Under the pieces are notes generated by a model. That model saw only the letters and a program-made list of their open reading frames with translations, was not told where the DNA came from and ran no database searches. Of a DNA stretch of 9,181 bases, positions 1 through 6,307 are shown one piece after another; positions within the stretch are counted from its first letter, which is position 1, and each line of letters starts with the position of its first letter. This DNA is from DATDAW01 sp036524675 (GTDB lineage: Bacteria; Verrucomicrobiota; Verrucomicrobiia; Chthoniobacterales; DASVRZ01): assembly GCA_036524675.1 (NCBI GenBank), contig DATDBU010000023.1, forward strand, positions 1 through 9,181, read 5' to 3'. The position numbers and the translations under genes were made by a program.

Positions 1-1965
1 GATTCCTTCGAACCGCAGAGCTCCGATTTACTCCCCAACAGCCGCCGTGTTTATATTGAGGGAGCCATCCACCCGGACATTCGCGTGCCCATGCGCGAGA
101 TCGATCTTTCGCCGACGAAAGGCTTCAACGGCACGATCGAAATCAACGAGCCCGTTCGCGTTTACGACACCAGCGGACCGTGGGGCGATCCGGAATTTGA
201 CGGCGACGTCGAGAAAGGTCTGCCGCCTTTGCGCGATGCTTGGGTCCGCGCCCGTGGCGACGTCGAGGAATACAACGGCCGTGACGTAAAACCGGTCGAC
301 AACGGCTATCTTTCCGAAACCCATCTGGACTTCGCGCAGCGCAAAAACGGTTCGTTCCCGCAAGGCGGGATCATTCGTTCCCGATTAGTGGGATCATTCA
401 CTCAGCGCCGACCGCTGCGCGCCAACGCCGGCCATCCCGTGAGCCAGTTGTGGTATGCGCGCCAGGGCATCATCACACCTGAGATGGAATTCATCGCCAT
501 TCGCGAAAACATGCGCCGCGCCCAGATCGCCGACTTCGCGAACGACATCGTCCGCAACGACCTCGATAAGCAGCATGCCGGCAGCGCCGTCTCCTCGTCT
601 AGTTTTACGCCGTCCATTTTTTCCCGTTTCCCGCAACGCATCCCATCGCAAATCACGCCGGAATTCGTCCGGTCCGAAGTCGCTGCGGGACGCGCCATCA
701 TCCCAGCTAACATCAACCATCCCGAGCTCGAGCCGATGATTATCGGCCGCAATTTCCTCGTCAAAATCAACGCCAACATCGGCAACTCCGCCGTCGCGTC
801 GTCCATCGAAGAAGAAGTGGAAAAAATGCGTTGGGCCACCAAATGGGGCGCCGACACTGTGATGGACCTGAGCACCGGCAAAAACATCCACGCCACACGC
901 GAATGGATTCTGCGTAACTCGCCCGTTCCCATCGGCACTGTTCCGATCTATCAGGCGCTCGAAAAAGTCGGCGGCAAAGCCGAGGAGTTAACCTGGGAAA
1001 TCTACCGCGACACCCTCGTCGAACAGGCCGAACAGGGGGTCGACTATTTCACCATCCACGCCGGCGTGTTGCTGCGGTTCATCCCGCTCACAGCCCGGCG
1101 CATGACGGGCATCGTTTCCCGCGGCGGCTCAATTCTCGCCAAATGGTGTCTGGCCCATCACAAGGAAAACTTTCTTTACACGCATTGGGATGACATTTGC
1201 GACATCATGGCCGCGTACGATGTTAGCTTTTCCATCGGCGACGGTCTTCGACCAGGTTCCATTGCCGACGCGAATGATCGGGCCCAATTCGGCGAACTCG
1301 AAGTCCAGGGCGAACTAACCAAACGCGCCTGGGCCAAAGGTGTGCAGGTGATGAACGAAGGCCCCGGCCATGTGCCCATGCACATGATCGAGGAAAACAT
1401 GGCCAAACAACTCGAGTGGTGCCACGAAGCCCCCTTCTACACGCTCGGCCCGCTAACCACCGATATCGCCCCTGGCTACGATCACATCACGAGCGGCATC
1501 GGCGCCGCGATGATCGGCTGGTACGGCTGCGCCATGCTCTGCTACGTCACGCCCAAGGAGCACCTCGGTCTGCCTAACAAAAAAGACGTCAAGGACGGTG
1601 TCATCACGTATAAAATCGCCGCCCACGCCGCCGATCTAGCGAAGGGCCACCCCGGCGCCCAATACCGCGACAACGCCCTGAGCAAAGCCCGTTTCGAATT
1701 CCGCTGGGAAGACCAGTTCAACCTCAGCCTCGATCCCGAAACCGCTCGCGAATTCCATGATGAAACCCTCCCCGCCGAAGGCGCCAAATCCGCCCACTTC
1801 TGCAGCATGTGTGGTCCTCACTTCTGCTCGATGAAAATCACCGAAGATGTGCGCAAATACGCCGCCGAACAAGGCATTGCCGAGCAGGAAGCCCTCGAAC
1901 GCGGCATGGAGGAAAAATCCGCCGAATTCATCGAAAAAGGCGCCGAAGTTTACACCGTCGCGTAA
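1..1965 (+). CDS. thiC: Phosphomethylpyrimidine synthase ThiC (5' end outside the window)
   Basis: ThiC is a radical-SAM enzyme that rearranges 5-aminoimidazole ribotide into HMP-phosphate, the pyrimidine half of thiamine, in the cytosol. The frame is open from base 1, so the true start lies left of the window. A GTG at 85 is internal, because the conserved N-terminal block (RRVYIEGAIHPDIRVPMREI) is already present before it. Compared with my memory of E. coli ThiC (631 aa), about 15-20 residues are missing. Of 654 visible residues, family blocks are clear: ARQGIITPEMEFIAIRENM, AAGRAIIPANINHPE, GADTVMDLSTGKNIH, EGPGHVPMH, TTDIAPGYDH and KEHLGLPNKKDV. The C-terminal 4Fe-4S motif CX2CX4C is at visible residues C601, C604 and C609. 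Any thiamine riboswitch would lie upstream, out of view. The region around visible residues 180-210 (SSSFTPSIFSRF) is longer than in E. coli. Identity is certain. Confidence 0.98.
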   Translation, partial: DSFEPQSSDLLPNSRRVYIEGAIHPDIRVPMREIDLSPTKGFNGTIEINEPVRVYDTSGPWGDPEFDGDVEKGLPPLRDAWVRARGDVEEYNGRDVKPVDNGYLSETHLDFAQRKNGSFPQGGIIRSRLVGSFTQRRPLRANAGHPVSQLWYARQGIITPEMEFIAIRENMRRAQIADFANDIVRNDLDKQHAGSAVSSSSFTPSIFSRFPQRIPSQITPEFVRSEVAAGRAIIPANINHPELEPMIIGRNFLVKINANIGNSAVASSIEEEVEKMRWATKWGADTVMDLSTGKNIHATREWILRNSPVPIGTVPIYQALEKVGGKAEELTWEIYRDTLVEQAEQGVDYFTIHAGVLLRFIPLTARRMTGIVSRGGSILAKWCLAHHKENFLYTHWDDICDIMAAYDVSFSIGDGLRPGSIADANDRAQFGELEVQGELTKRAWAKGVQVMNEGPGHVPMHMIEENMAKQLEWCHEAPFYTLGPLTTDIAPGYDHITSGIGAAMIGWYGCAMLCYVTPKEHLGLPNKKDVKDGVITYKIAAHAADLAKGHPGAQYRDNALSKARFEFRWEDQFNLSLDPETAREFHDETLPAEGAKSAHFCSMCGPHFCSMKITEDVRKYAAEQGIAEQEALERGMEEKSAEFIEKGAEVYTVA

Positions 1966-1971
1966 ACCGTT

Positions 1972-2532
1972 GTGCCCGCCCGTCCGCCAACGATTTACTT
2001 GATCGCCGGCTGCAACGGCGCGGGCAAGACCACATTTGCGAAGGAATTTCTGCCCAAGGAAGTCAAGTGTCTGCGTTTTCTGAACGCGGACGAACTGGCT
2101 CGTGGACTTTCCCCGCTGAAACCGAGCGCGGGAGCGATACAAGCAGGTCGTGTGTTACTCGGTCAGGTCGGCGAATGCCTGCGTCACCGCGAAACTTTTG
2201 CGCTCGAAACCACATTGAGCGGCAGAACGTATGTTCGATACTTTCTGCGCGCCCGGCAGCTCGGCTACGACATCGAGTTACATTATCTCTGGCTGCCAAG
2301 CCAGGCGCAAGCCGTCGCGCGCGTCCGGCAACGCGTCAAACTGGGAGGACACAACATTCCTGCCGCGGATATTCGCCGGCGGTTTGGACGCAGCCTCATT
2401 CATTTGGTCGACGATTATCTGCCGCTTGCGACGCGGTGGGTTATTTGGGATAGCCGCGAACTGCCTCAAAAACGCATGGCCATTTCGGGCGCCCATGATA
2501 TGGATTCTGTGAGAGAGCTGATCGGTTTATGA
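1972..2532 (+). CDS. Zeta-toxin-like P-loop kinase (COG4185-type ATPase)
   Basis: This 186-aa protein resembles zeta toxins and the related 'predicted ABC-type ATPase' family. Zeta toxins phosphorylate UDP-N-acetylglucosamine and block cell-wall synthesis; whether this one does so is inference. It starts at GTG 1972 (MPARPPTIYLIAG), six bases after the thiC stop, with no evident Shine-Dalgarno sequence. The Walker A motif GCNGAGKTT is at residues 13-21. NADELARGLSP follows at 38-48, FALETTLSGRTY at 76-87 (the position of the substrate-binding strand in the family), and an arginine-rich lid-like segment (RVRQRVKLGGHNI) near 120. Its TGA overlaps the ATG of the next gene as ATGA, so the two are probably translationally coupled. 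The small downstream partner supports a toxin-antitoxin role. The alternative is a housekeeping nucleotide or sugar kinase. Confidence 0.85.
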   Translation: MPARPPTIYLIAGCNGAGKTTFAKEFLPKEVKCLRFLNADELARGLSPLKPSAGAIQAGRVLLGQVGECLRHRETFALETTLSGRTYVRYFLRARQLGYDIELHYLWLPSQAQAVARVRQRVKLGGHNIPAADIRRRFGRSLIHLVDDYLPLATRWVIWDSRELPQKRMAISGAHDMDSVRELIGL

Positions 2533-2699
2533 AAAGAAATGGACAGAAAATTCCGAAGCCCGCCGACCTGCCGGAGTTTGTCGTTCGAGCCGAAAGAGCC
2601 ATGCGCCGGGCCGCCCGGAATATCCGGGCCGAACACCGCGCACATAATCTGCCGATTATCGTCTGGAAAAACGGCAAAGTGGTCGAGAAGTCCGTGTGA
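2529..2699 (+). CDS. Small protein, putative antitoxin of the zeta-like kinase
   Basis: A 56-aa basic protein starts at ATG 2529, overlapping the kinase stop by 4 bp, and ends at TGA 2697-2699. An arginine/alanine-rich predicted helix (VVRAERAMRRAARNIRAEHR) is followed by a short strand-like tail, PIIVWKNGKVVEKSV. I recall small proteins with a similar 'P-I-x-V-W-x-x-G-K-V' ending encoded beside zeta-like ATPases in many bacteria, which is why I call it the probable antitoxin. It is not the epsilon antitoxin of Gram-positive plasmids. Spacing, overlap and shared strand support one transcription unit with the kinase, perhaps read through from thiC. Function is inferred from context only. Confidence 0.68.
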   Translation: MKRNGQKIPKPADLPEFVVRAERAMRRAARNIRAEHRAHNLPIIVWKNGKVVEKSV

Positions 2700-2850
2700 G
2701 CACGAAAGCTTTCCGAAATACACCGTAGATCAAGGACGTCACCGCAACCGAAGTTGGAGATCGACTGACCGAGATGCGTTACGCAAAGTCGGGCAACTGA
2801 CCGGCCGCGGAGGTTTACGCCGAAGGCGTGATTCGGGTAGGGGCCCTTTC
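2700..2850. other. Spacer between the zeta-like pair and hicB remnant
   Basis: No convincing gene is present in these 151 bases. A frame from 2734 to 2802 reads IKDVTATEVGDRLTEMRYAK and ends in a stop. It vaguely resembles the start of a Phd-type antitoxin, but it has no start codon and is preceded by a TAG. I see no clear promoter or terminator. Confidence 0.4.
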
Positions 2851-3177
2851 ATGAAATTCGCGACCGTGCTGGATCGAGACGAAGACGGAATGTGGATCAT
2901 CGAATGCCCATCCATTCCCGGCTGCGTGAGTCAAGGCCGGACGAAACAGGAAGCATTGGCAAACATCAAGGAAGCCATCGCCCTTTGCCTGGAAGTGCGA
3001 GCGGAGCGCGGCATCCCGCTAACCATAGAGACGCATCAAGTCGCCAAAGCCACTTTCCGCACGTCGGCCCCCGGCAGGTTCATCAAATCCTCGTCTTCAA
3101 GGCCAGCGGCCTTCAGTCCTTCCTTCAGCATCTTCTCCGCCTCGGAAACATCGTGCGTCTCTTGCGCCTCGCTATAG
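2851..3177 (+). pseudogene. HicB-type antitoxin, 3' end replaced (chimeric ORF)
   Basis: HicB antitoxins neutralise the HicA mRNA interferase and usually sit next to it. The ORF opens at ATG 2851. Residues 1 to about 64 form a normal partial-RNase-H-fold HicB domain: MKFATVLDRDEDGMWIIECP, then IPGCVSQGRTKQEALANIKE, then AIALCLEVRAERGIPLTIE. After ETHQV, at about base 3043, the sequence stops looking like HicB. The remaining 44 codons are simply the antisense of a transposase remnant (serine-rich, low complexity). No hicA follows, so the toxin gene and the end of hicB seem to have been lost in the rearrangement. The 64-residue core is nearly complete for small HicB proteins, so some antitoxin fold might survive. 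Confidence 0.8.
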
Positions 3178-3478
3178 CGATAATTCCTTTCGCGTTCCCT
3201 CTTGAGCACCTTCTCGCCCAACTTCAATAGCCGCTCCGCAAATTCCTGGCTACCCCCCAATACCAACCCCGCCGCAAATGACTCATTCGCCGATCGATCA
3301 CCTTGTCGTTTATCGGCACCCCGCACCTCGCGGCCTCCTCAGAGCATGCACGCTCATCGAGTCTCTGCACGAATTTCCGCCGCCTGGCAACCGTGTCCGC
3401 ATAACCAAACCCCGCTCGATCCAGATTCTGCCGCCAGCCATGACGGGCGCCTGCGTCCCGCTAACGCATAGCCGGCAG
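3036..3478 (-). pseudogene. RayT-like REP-associated transposase, C-terminal fragment with frameshift
   Basis: Read on the minus strand from about 3478, one frame gives GWRQNLDRAGFGYADTVARR, then RKFVQRLDERACSEEAARCG and HLRRGWYWG. The reading then continues in another frame as GSQEFAERLLKLGEKVLKR through AEKMLKEGLKAAGLEDEDLM to LPGADVRKVALAT. This is the C-terminal half I associate with Y1/IS200-like REP-associated tyrosine transposases: an arginine-rich linker, the 'WGSQEF' segment and a DnaA/HTH-like helical end. The frameshift falls on a run of six G (C at 3253-3258 on the plus strand), where four or seven would keep the frame. The catalytic HUH and Tyr part is absent. The TGA at 3036-3038 is supplied by hicB DNA, so the real C-terminus is also cut off. 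It is an inactive relic. Confidence 0.72.
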
Positions 3479-3529
3479 CTGCGCGGCGAACGGGTCGTTG
3501 TTATTGGGGACGTAGTCGGATTTTGCCAT
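3461..3529 (-). pseudogene. 5' stub of a 'MAKSDYVP' family gene
   Basis: ATG at 3529-3527 opens a 22-codon frame reading MAKSDYVPNNNDPFAAQL, then PAMR and a stop. The first 18 residues match my recollection of the start of a hypothetical protein family common in Verrucomicrobiota, with 'MA-[KN]-SDY-[VI]-P' starts. After AAQL the DNA turns into the transposase remnant, so the gene is truncated after about 18 codons. No Shine-Dalgarno sequence is visible. Its presumed upstream region holds the 21-bp repeat tract. The family match is from memory and unverified. Confidence 0.45.
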
Positions 3530-3618
3530 AGGGGTGGTGACGTTTGGTTTTCTGCCGGTTTTAGGAAGAACCGGCCCGCCGGCGAAAAAAACGGGCACGG
3601 TGAGAGAGCGGAACCGCG

Positions 3619-3850
3619 CGGCTGGATAACGCCGCCACGCGGCGCAACGCTGCCGCTGCATGGCTGGATAACTGCGCCGCGAGATAAGATGTCTGCGCTG
3701 CGTGGTTGGGCGCTCCCGCCGCATGGCGCGAGGAGACGACCGGCGTGGCAGAACGTCATCGCCGACCGGCGCAAGAAATCGGGCGCGTGGTTCGAGGACC
3801 GCACCGTATGGTGGAAGGACTGCGCCGTATGGTCGAATGGCTGCGCCGCC
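3619..3850. repeat. Degenerate 21-bp tandem repeat, about 11 copies
   Basis: Aligned by hand, units begin at 3619, 3640, 3661, 3682, 3703, 3724, 3746, 3767, 3788, 3809 and 3830. All are 21 bp except one of 22 bp (3724). Most units begin with TGG or CGG and end near GCGCCG or GCCGC. The best pair is the units at 3809 and 3830, which share TGG at their start and a TGCGCCG block near the end. Because 21 is seven codons, frames in the tract give heptapeptide periodicity (for example WLDNAAT then WLDNCAA). No convincing coding function is seen, and the plus-strand frames soon meet stops. The tract lies upstream of the truncated 'MAKSDYVP' start and downstream of the minus-strand operon. Confidence 0.75.
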
Positions 3851-3947
3851 TGACCGCGGGGGCCTAAGACGCGACAAGGATAGCCTGCTCGTTGGGACTT
3901 CGTACGATACGGACCTTGAAAATAACTTCCGGTACCGGGCCTCCAGA
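3851..3947. other. Spacer between repeat tract and minus-strand operon
   Basis: These 97 bases follow the last repeat unit and precede the stop of the unknown minus-strand operon. I see no strong hairpin with a T-tract and no gene. Confidence 0.35.
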
Positions 3948-4721
3948 TCAAGACGCCTGCTCCGGTTTTGGCTGGGTGCGGAAACGGACGGTGGAGGTCC
4001 AGCCGGGCATGCTTTCCGTTTCGCTGCTGTCAGCAATGCGCCGGATGGCCCACTCGATTTGCGGATCGTGGATCTCTCCTAGGGCAATCTGATCCCGCAG
4101 GTATTCGCGGGTAAGGGAGATCGGGTCGTCGCTGCGAGGCACGACGACGGCGCCTCCCGCGAACTGGACGCGGGTGATGATGCGCAGGTCCGGCGGGCCT
4201 TCGCCGAAACGCCGAAGCTGGCCGGGCGTCTCGGGTGCGGCGAGATGATATTCTTCGGCGGGCAGCAGCCAGGCATCGATCTCGCAAGGAAAGAAGAAGC
4301 CGTCGCGCCGACCGAGCCGAAGGGTGAAGTCGTGGCCCTGCCAGCTCTGGCTTTCTCCGACGGGAGACGGGTTGCCCGGCGCTCCCCCCAAATAGGTGGC
4401 GCGGACATCCACCGTGGCTGTGTCGAGGCGGCCGTATTCGTGATGATGTTCATGCCTGGCGTGCCAGTCGGAGTCGGCGCGAATTTCCAGGCCGGAGAGG
4501 TTGCGCCAGTCGGGTGCATGGAAATGGAGGTTGCCAAGGTCGAAGTCGAGCCAGCGGCGCATTCTTCTTTTTTCTTGCGAGCGATCCAATTCGTAATGAT
4601 GGAGGGAAAGGCTCCATCTTCGACGCGGACATTGTGCCAGGGGAGGCCAGAGATGCAGATGCAGCTCGCCGTCGTTGTGGGTGGTTTCCCAAGCTTCACC
4701 TAGAAATTCGATCCAGCTCAT
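3948..4721 (-). CDS. Unrecognised protein, second gene of a tandem-paralogue operon
   Basis: I do not recognise this 257-aa protein. It starts at ATG 4721, three bases after the stop of the upstream gene, with AGAGA just before the ATG, and ends in TGA at 3948. It has no signal peptide or membrane segment. It is rich in His and Trp near the N-terminus (ELHLHLWPP at 19-27, RWSLSLHHYE at 35-44, HARHEHHHEYG around residue 90). Further on come FTLRLGRRDGFFFPCEIDAW near 140 and AVVVPRSDDP at 191-200. Several blocks line up with the upstream gene in the same order: RW-x3-LH-YE, VPR-x2-DP and SSE. The pair is therefore probably an old duplication. It is probably a soluble, beta-rich protein. Coding is supported by the long frame, codon bias and tight operon spacing. 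Confidence 0.78.
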   Translation of the reverse strand: MSWIEFLGEAWETTHNDGELHLHLWPPLAQCPRRRWSLSLHHYELDRSQEKRRMRRWLDFDLGNLHFHAPDWRNLSGLEIRADSDWHARHEHHHEYGRLDTATVDVRATYLGGAPGNPSPVGESQSWQGHDFTLRLGRRDGFFFPCEIDAWLLPAEEYHLAAPETPGQLRRFGEGPPDLRIITRVQFAGGAVVVPRSDDPISLTREYLRDQIALGEIHDPQIEWAIRRIADSSETESMPGWTSTVRFRTQPKPEQAS

Positions 4722-4724
4722 TCT

Positions 4725-5462
4725 CTAATCTTCGTAGTAACCGTGAAAGTGGAGGTGGACATTGAGATCGCCCTGGATCAGCTCCGAGCTGTTCGGATGC
4801 CGGGCATAGTCTTGGATCTCCAGGTGTTCGGGACGCTCCAGCCCAAGCAAGGAGCGCGCACGACCGAGCGCGTAGCGCTCCGGATCGCGGACATTGCGCG
4901 GAACCCGAACGGTGACCATGCCAAAGGGAATAGCCTCAATCAGGTAGAGTTGCGCGTTGGCTTTCCAAAAGTCCGTTTCAATGTCGGTGGAAGCAGGCTG
5001 GCTGCCGGCGGTGACGAGTGTTTCATCCAGTTTTTCGAGGAGACCGCCGCGGTCCATGAACCCGGCAAATTCGAGTGTGAACCAGCGCCGGTCGCGACCG
5101 GCGATGCGCCAGACTTGATCCTCGATGAGTGACGTTTGCGTGGTGGCGCCGGTCTCTCGTGAAGTGTATTTGGCGAGTAGAGTGCCGCCATCATAGTCCT
5201 GATCGTAGGGGACGAGTTCCCAGAAAGCGACCTGCTCAAGTTCCGCCCAGTGCCGGATGCGCGGGCGAAAGTTGTGGTTTTCAATGATCAGAGTGGGTCG
5301 ATGCCAGGAGGGAACACGCCGCCATTGCGGCCCGCCCGCTTCGTAATGCAGGGCAAAAACCCAGCGAAGATCTTCTGGCTTCGCATCGCTCGGATCGATC
5401 CAGGCGGTGAACCGCGAGGTGCCAGGGACAAGCAGCCAGTGGTGATCGCGAAAGTGCAGCAT
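4725..5462 (-). CDS. Unrecognised protein, first gene of a tandem-paralogue operon
   Basis: I do not recognise this 245-aa soluble protein. It runs from ATG 5462 to TAG at 4725-4727, and the second gene begins three bases later. No Shine-Dalgarno sequence is evident before the ATG, and there is no signal peptide or membrane segment. It is rich in aromatic residues: RWVFALHYE at 33-41, AFWELVPYDQDYDGG around 80-95, and RRWFTLEFAGFMDRGG around 130. The C-terminal part has MVTVRVPRNVRDPE (about 182-195), SSE at 225-227 and a His-rich end, NVHLHFHGYYED. The blocks RW-x3-LHYE, VPR...DP and SSE match the downstream gene at nearly the same positions. The operon sits alone between degraded elements, so context gives no function. 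Confidence 0.78.
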   Translation of the reverse strand: MLHFRDHHWLLVPGTSRFTAWIDPSDAKPEDLRWVFALHYEAGGPQWRRVPSWHRPTLIIENHNFRPRIRHWAELEQVAFWELVPYDQDYDGGTLLAKYTSRETGATTQTSLIEDQVWRIAGRDRRWFTLEFAGFMDRGGLLEKLDETLVTAGSQPASTDIETDFWKANAQLYLIEAIPFGMVTVRVPRNVRDPERYALGRARSLLGLERPEHLEIQDYARHPNSSELIQGDLNVHLHFHGYYED

Positions 5463-5773
5463 GAGGCCGGTGTTACATTAAGCGGGGTTGTTTGCGAGGT
5501 TAGTTTCGTTTTTTGCCGGGCACGCTCCTGCTTCTGGCAGGAAGGCGAGAGAGTCGCAAATATTTTGCCGCTTTGTGTAATGGGGAGGAGGGTCGGAGAG
5601 CGGGTCAGTCCTCACTAATGCCACAAATGGACGAGGCAAAGGGACCGCAGCCTTTATCTCGATGTTCTTCAGCCCGATGACGATAGCCAAGCCGGGACTT
5701 CAGTGCATTAAACAGGAGCTTCGAGTCAAGGCGCCGGCGCATCTAAAACCCACGGGAACGGCAGGGAAGAGCA
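5463..5773. other. Gene-free stretch upstream of the minus-strand operon
   Basis: About 310 bases contain no gene I can support. Short frames exist on both strands but look like no family. A small hairpin (CCTGC, loop, GCAGG at 5527-5541) is present. The leader and promoter of the minus-strand operon must lie here. A TTAATGT at about 5473-5479 (minus-strand reading) could be a -10 element, but there is no matching -35, so I do not call a promoter. Confidence 0.4.
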
Positions 5774-5928
5774 TTCATTCGATGGGCACTCACCAAAGCC
5801 CCGATCACTCCCGCCGACTAGGCCGAAGCGTATTTTCTGCTGGTCACCAACCGCCTCAGTAAAACAGTAAAACCACCGGCCAGATCCTCACCGTGGGCGG
5901 TGGTTTGCATGAGGCGTTTTTGAGGTAG
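5774..5928 (+). pseudogene. Short-chain dehydrogenase/reductase (SDR), C-terminal remnant
   Basis: The plus-strand frame at 5789-5863 reads LTKAPITPAD, stop, AEAYFLLVTNRLSKT. The reading then continues two bases out of frame as TTGQILTVGGGLHEAFLR and ends in TAG at 5926-5928. This is the end of an SDR: the 'SKTTGQ...VDGG' block near the NAD(P) and substrate site, with an '-EAFLR' tail like that of rhamnulose-1-phosphate aldolase/dehydrogenase fusions. Three lesions are visible. There is a TAG at 5819-5821 where a Tyr or Ile codon is usual, an 8-bp duplication at 5858-5873 that shifts the frame, and VGGG instead of VDGG. Everything upstream of about 5774 is lost. The substrate of the original enzyme cannot be told. 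Confidence 0.72.
5858..5873 (+). repeat. 8-bp tandem duplication AGTAAAAC x2
   Basis: AGTAAAAC occurs twice back to back. Removing one copy restores an uninterrupted SDR reading, R-L-S-K-T-T-G-Q, across the junction. This is the signature of a slipped-strand duplication that broke the frame. Confidence 0.85.
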
Positions 5929-6033
5929 GAAGTAAGAAGTGCGCAGCAGCGCCTCACCGTCTTGTCCGGCAACACATCCAAAGTTTACAGGCGAAATATG
6001 CACAAATAACGTTCGAAGTTTCCGGCGAGGCGT

Positions 6034-6067
6034 CCCGCCGTCGCGGGAGCAAGGCGCACGCGCTCCC
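6034..6067. other. Two overlapping, mutually exclusive stem-loops
   Basis: CCCGC (6034-6038) pairs with GCGGG (6043-6047). GGGAGC (6045-6050) pairs with GCTCCC (6062-6067). The two stems share GGG at 6045-6047, so only one can form at a time. On the minus strand this lies about 35-65 bases beyond the hicA stop and could help end hicBA transcription, although no T-tract follows. It could equally be a REP-like intergenic repeat; a second copy is not seen in the window. Confidence 0.4.
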
Positions 6068-6100
6068 CATCCATTTCCACTGTATACCCTGGAGAATATG

Positions 6101-6307
6101 TTAGAGTTCTTCGTCAGCCAGTGGAACGACCTTCATCAGACTGCGTTGCAGGCCTGTTTTGAGCGTCTGACTGCCGTGAATGGGTATGACCAATCTCTCC
6201 ATCCTCCCATCCATGACGTAAATGTGATGACTTCCGTTGATTCGGGCCAGACGCCAGCCCTTCTGTTCCGCAAGCCTGGCGAAACGCTTGCCGGAAACGG
6301 CCTTCAT
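6101..6307 (-). CDS. hicA: HicA-type mRNA interferase toxin
   Basis: HicA toxins are small double-stranded-RNA-binding-fold ribonucleases that cleave mRNA, with a catalytic histidine. This 68-aa protein has the normal family length and layout. MKAVSGKRFARLAEQKGWRL is followed by INGSHHIYV, with the conserved G-S-H catalytic segment at residues 25-28, then LVIPIHGSQTLKTGLQRSLM and a short acidic tail. Its ATG overlaps the TGA of the upstream hicB by 4 bp (ATGA on the minus strand), so the two are translationally coupled, antitoxin first. No lesion is visible, and the module looks intact despite the decayed genes around it. Confidence 0.9.
   Translation of the reverse strand: MKAVSGKRFARLAEQKGWRLARINGSHHIYVMDGRMERLVIPIHGSQTLKTGLQRSLMKVVPLADEEL

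Noticed and set aside
85..87. GTG as the thiC start
   Set aside because: The conserved N-terminal ThiC block is already present in frame before it, and the frame is open to base 1, so the gene begins outside the window.
367..399. GGGATCATTC repeated 23 bp apart inside thiC
   Set aside because: The reading frame stays normal and it lies in a variable loop of the family; it looks like chance or a harmless old duplication.
2734..2802. Short frame resembling a Phd-type antitoxin start
   Set aside because: It has no start codon, is preceded by a TAG and is too short for a family call.
3619..3850. CRISPR array
   Set aside because: The 21-bp units are contiguous and degenerate with no spacers, and no cas genes are present.
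3278..4036. Long overlapping ORFs on both strands across the 21-bp repeat tract
   Set aside because: GC-rich DNA with a period divisible by three keeps frames open by itself. Protein homology is limited to the RayT and 'MAKSDYVP' pieces.
5463..5600. Promoter of the minus-strand operon
   Set aside because: A possible -10 (TTAATGT) has no acceptable -35 partner, so a promoter cannot be supported from sequence alone.
5662..5862. 66-codon plus-strand ORF before the SDR relic
   Set aside because: Its frame differs from the recognisable SDR reading and its protein resembles nothing; it is a shadow frame.
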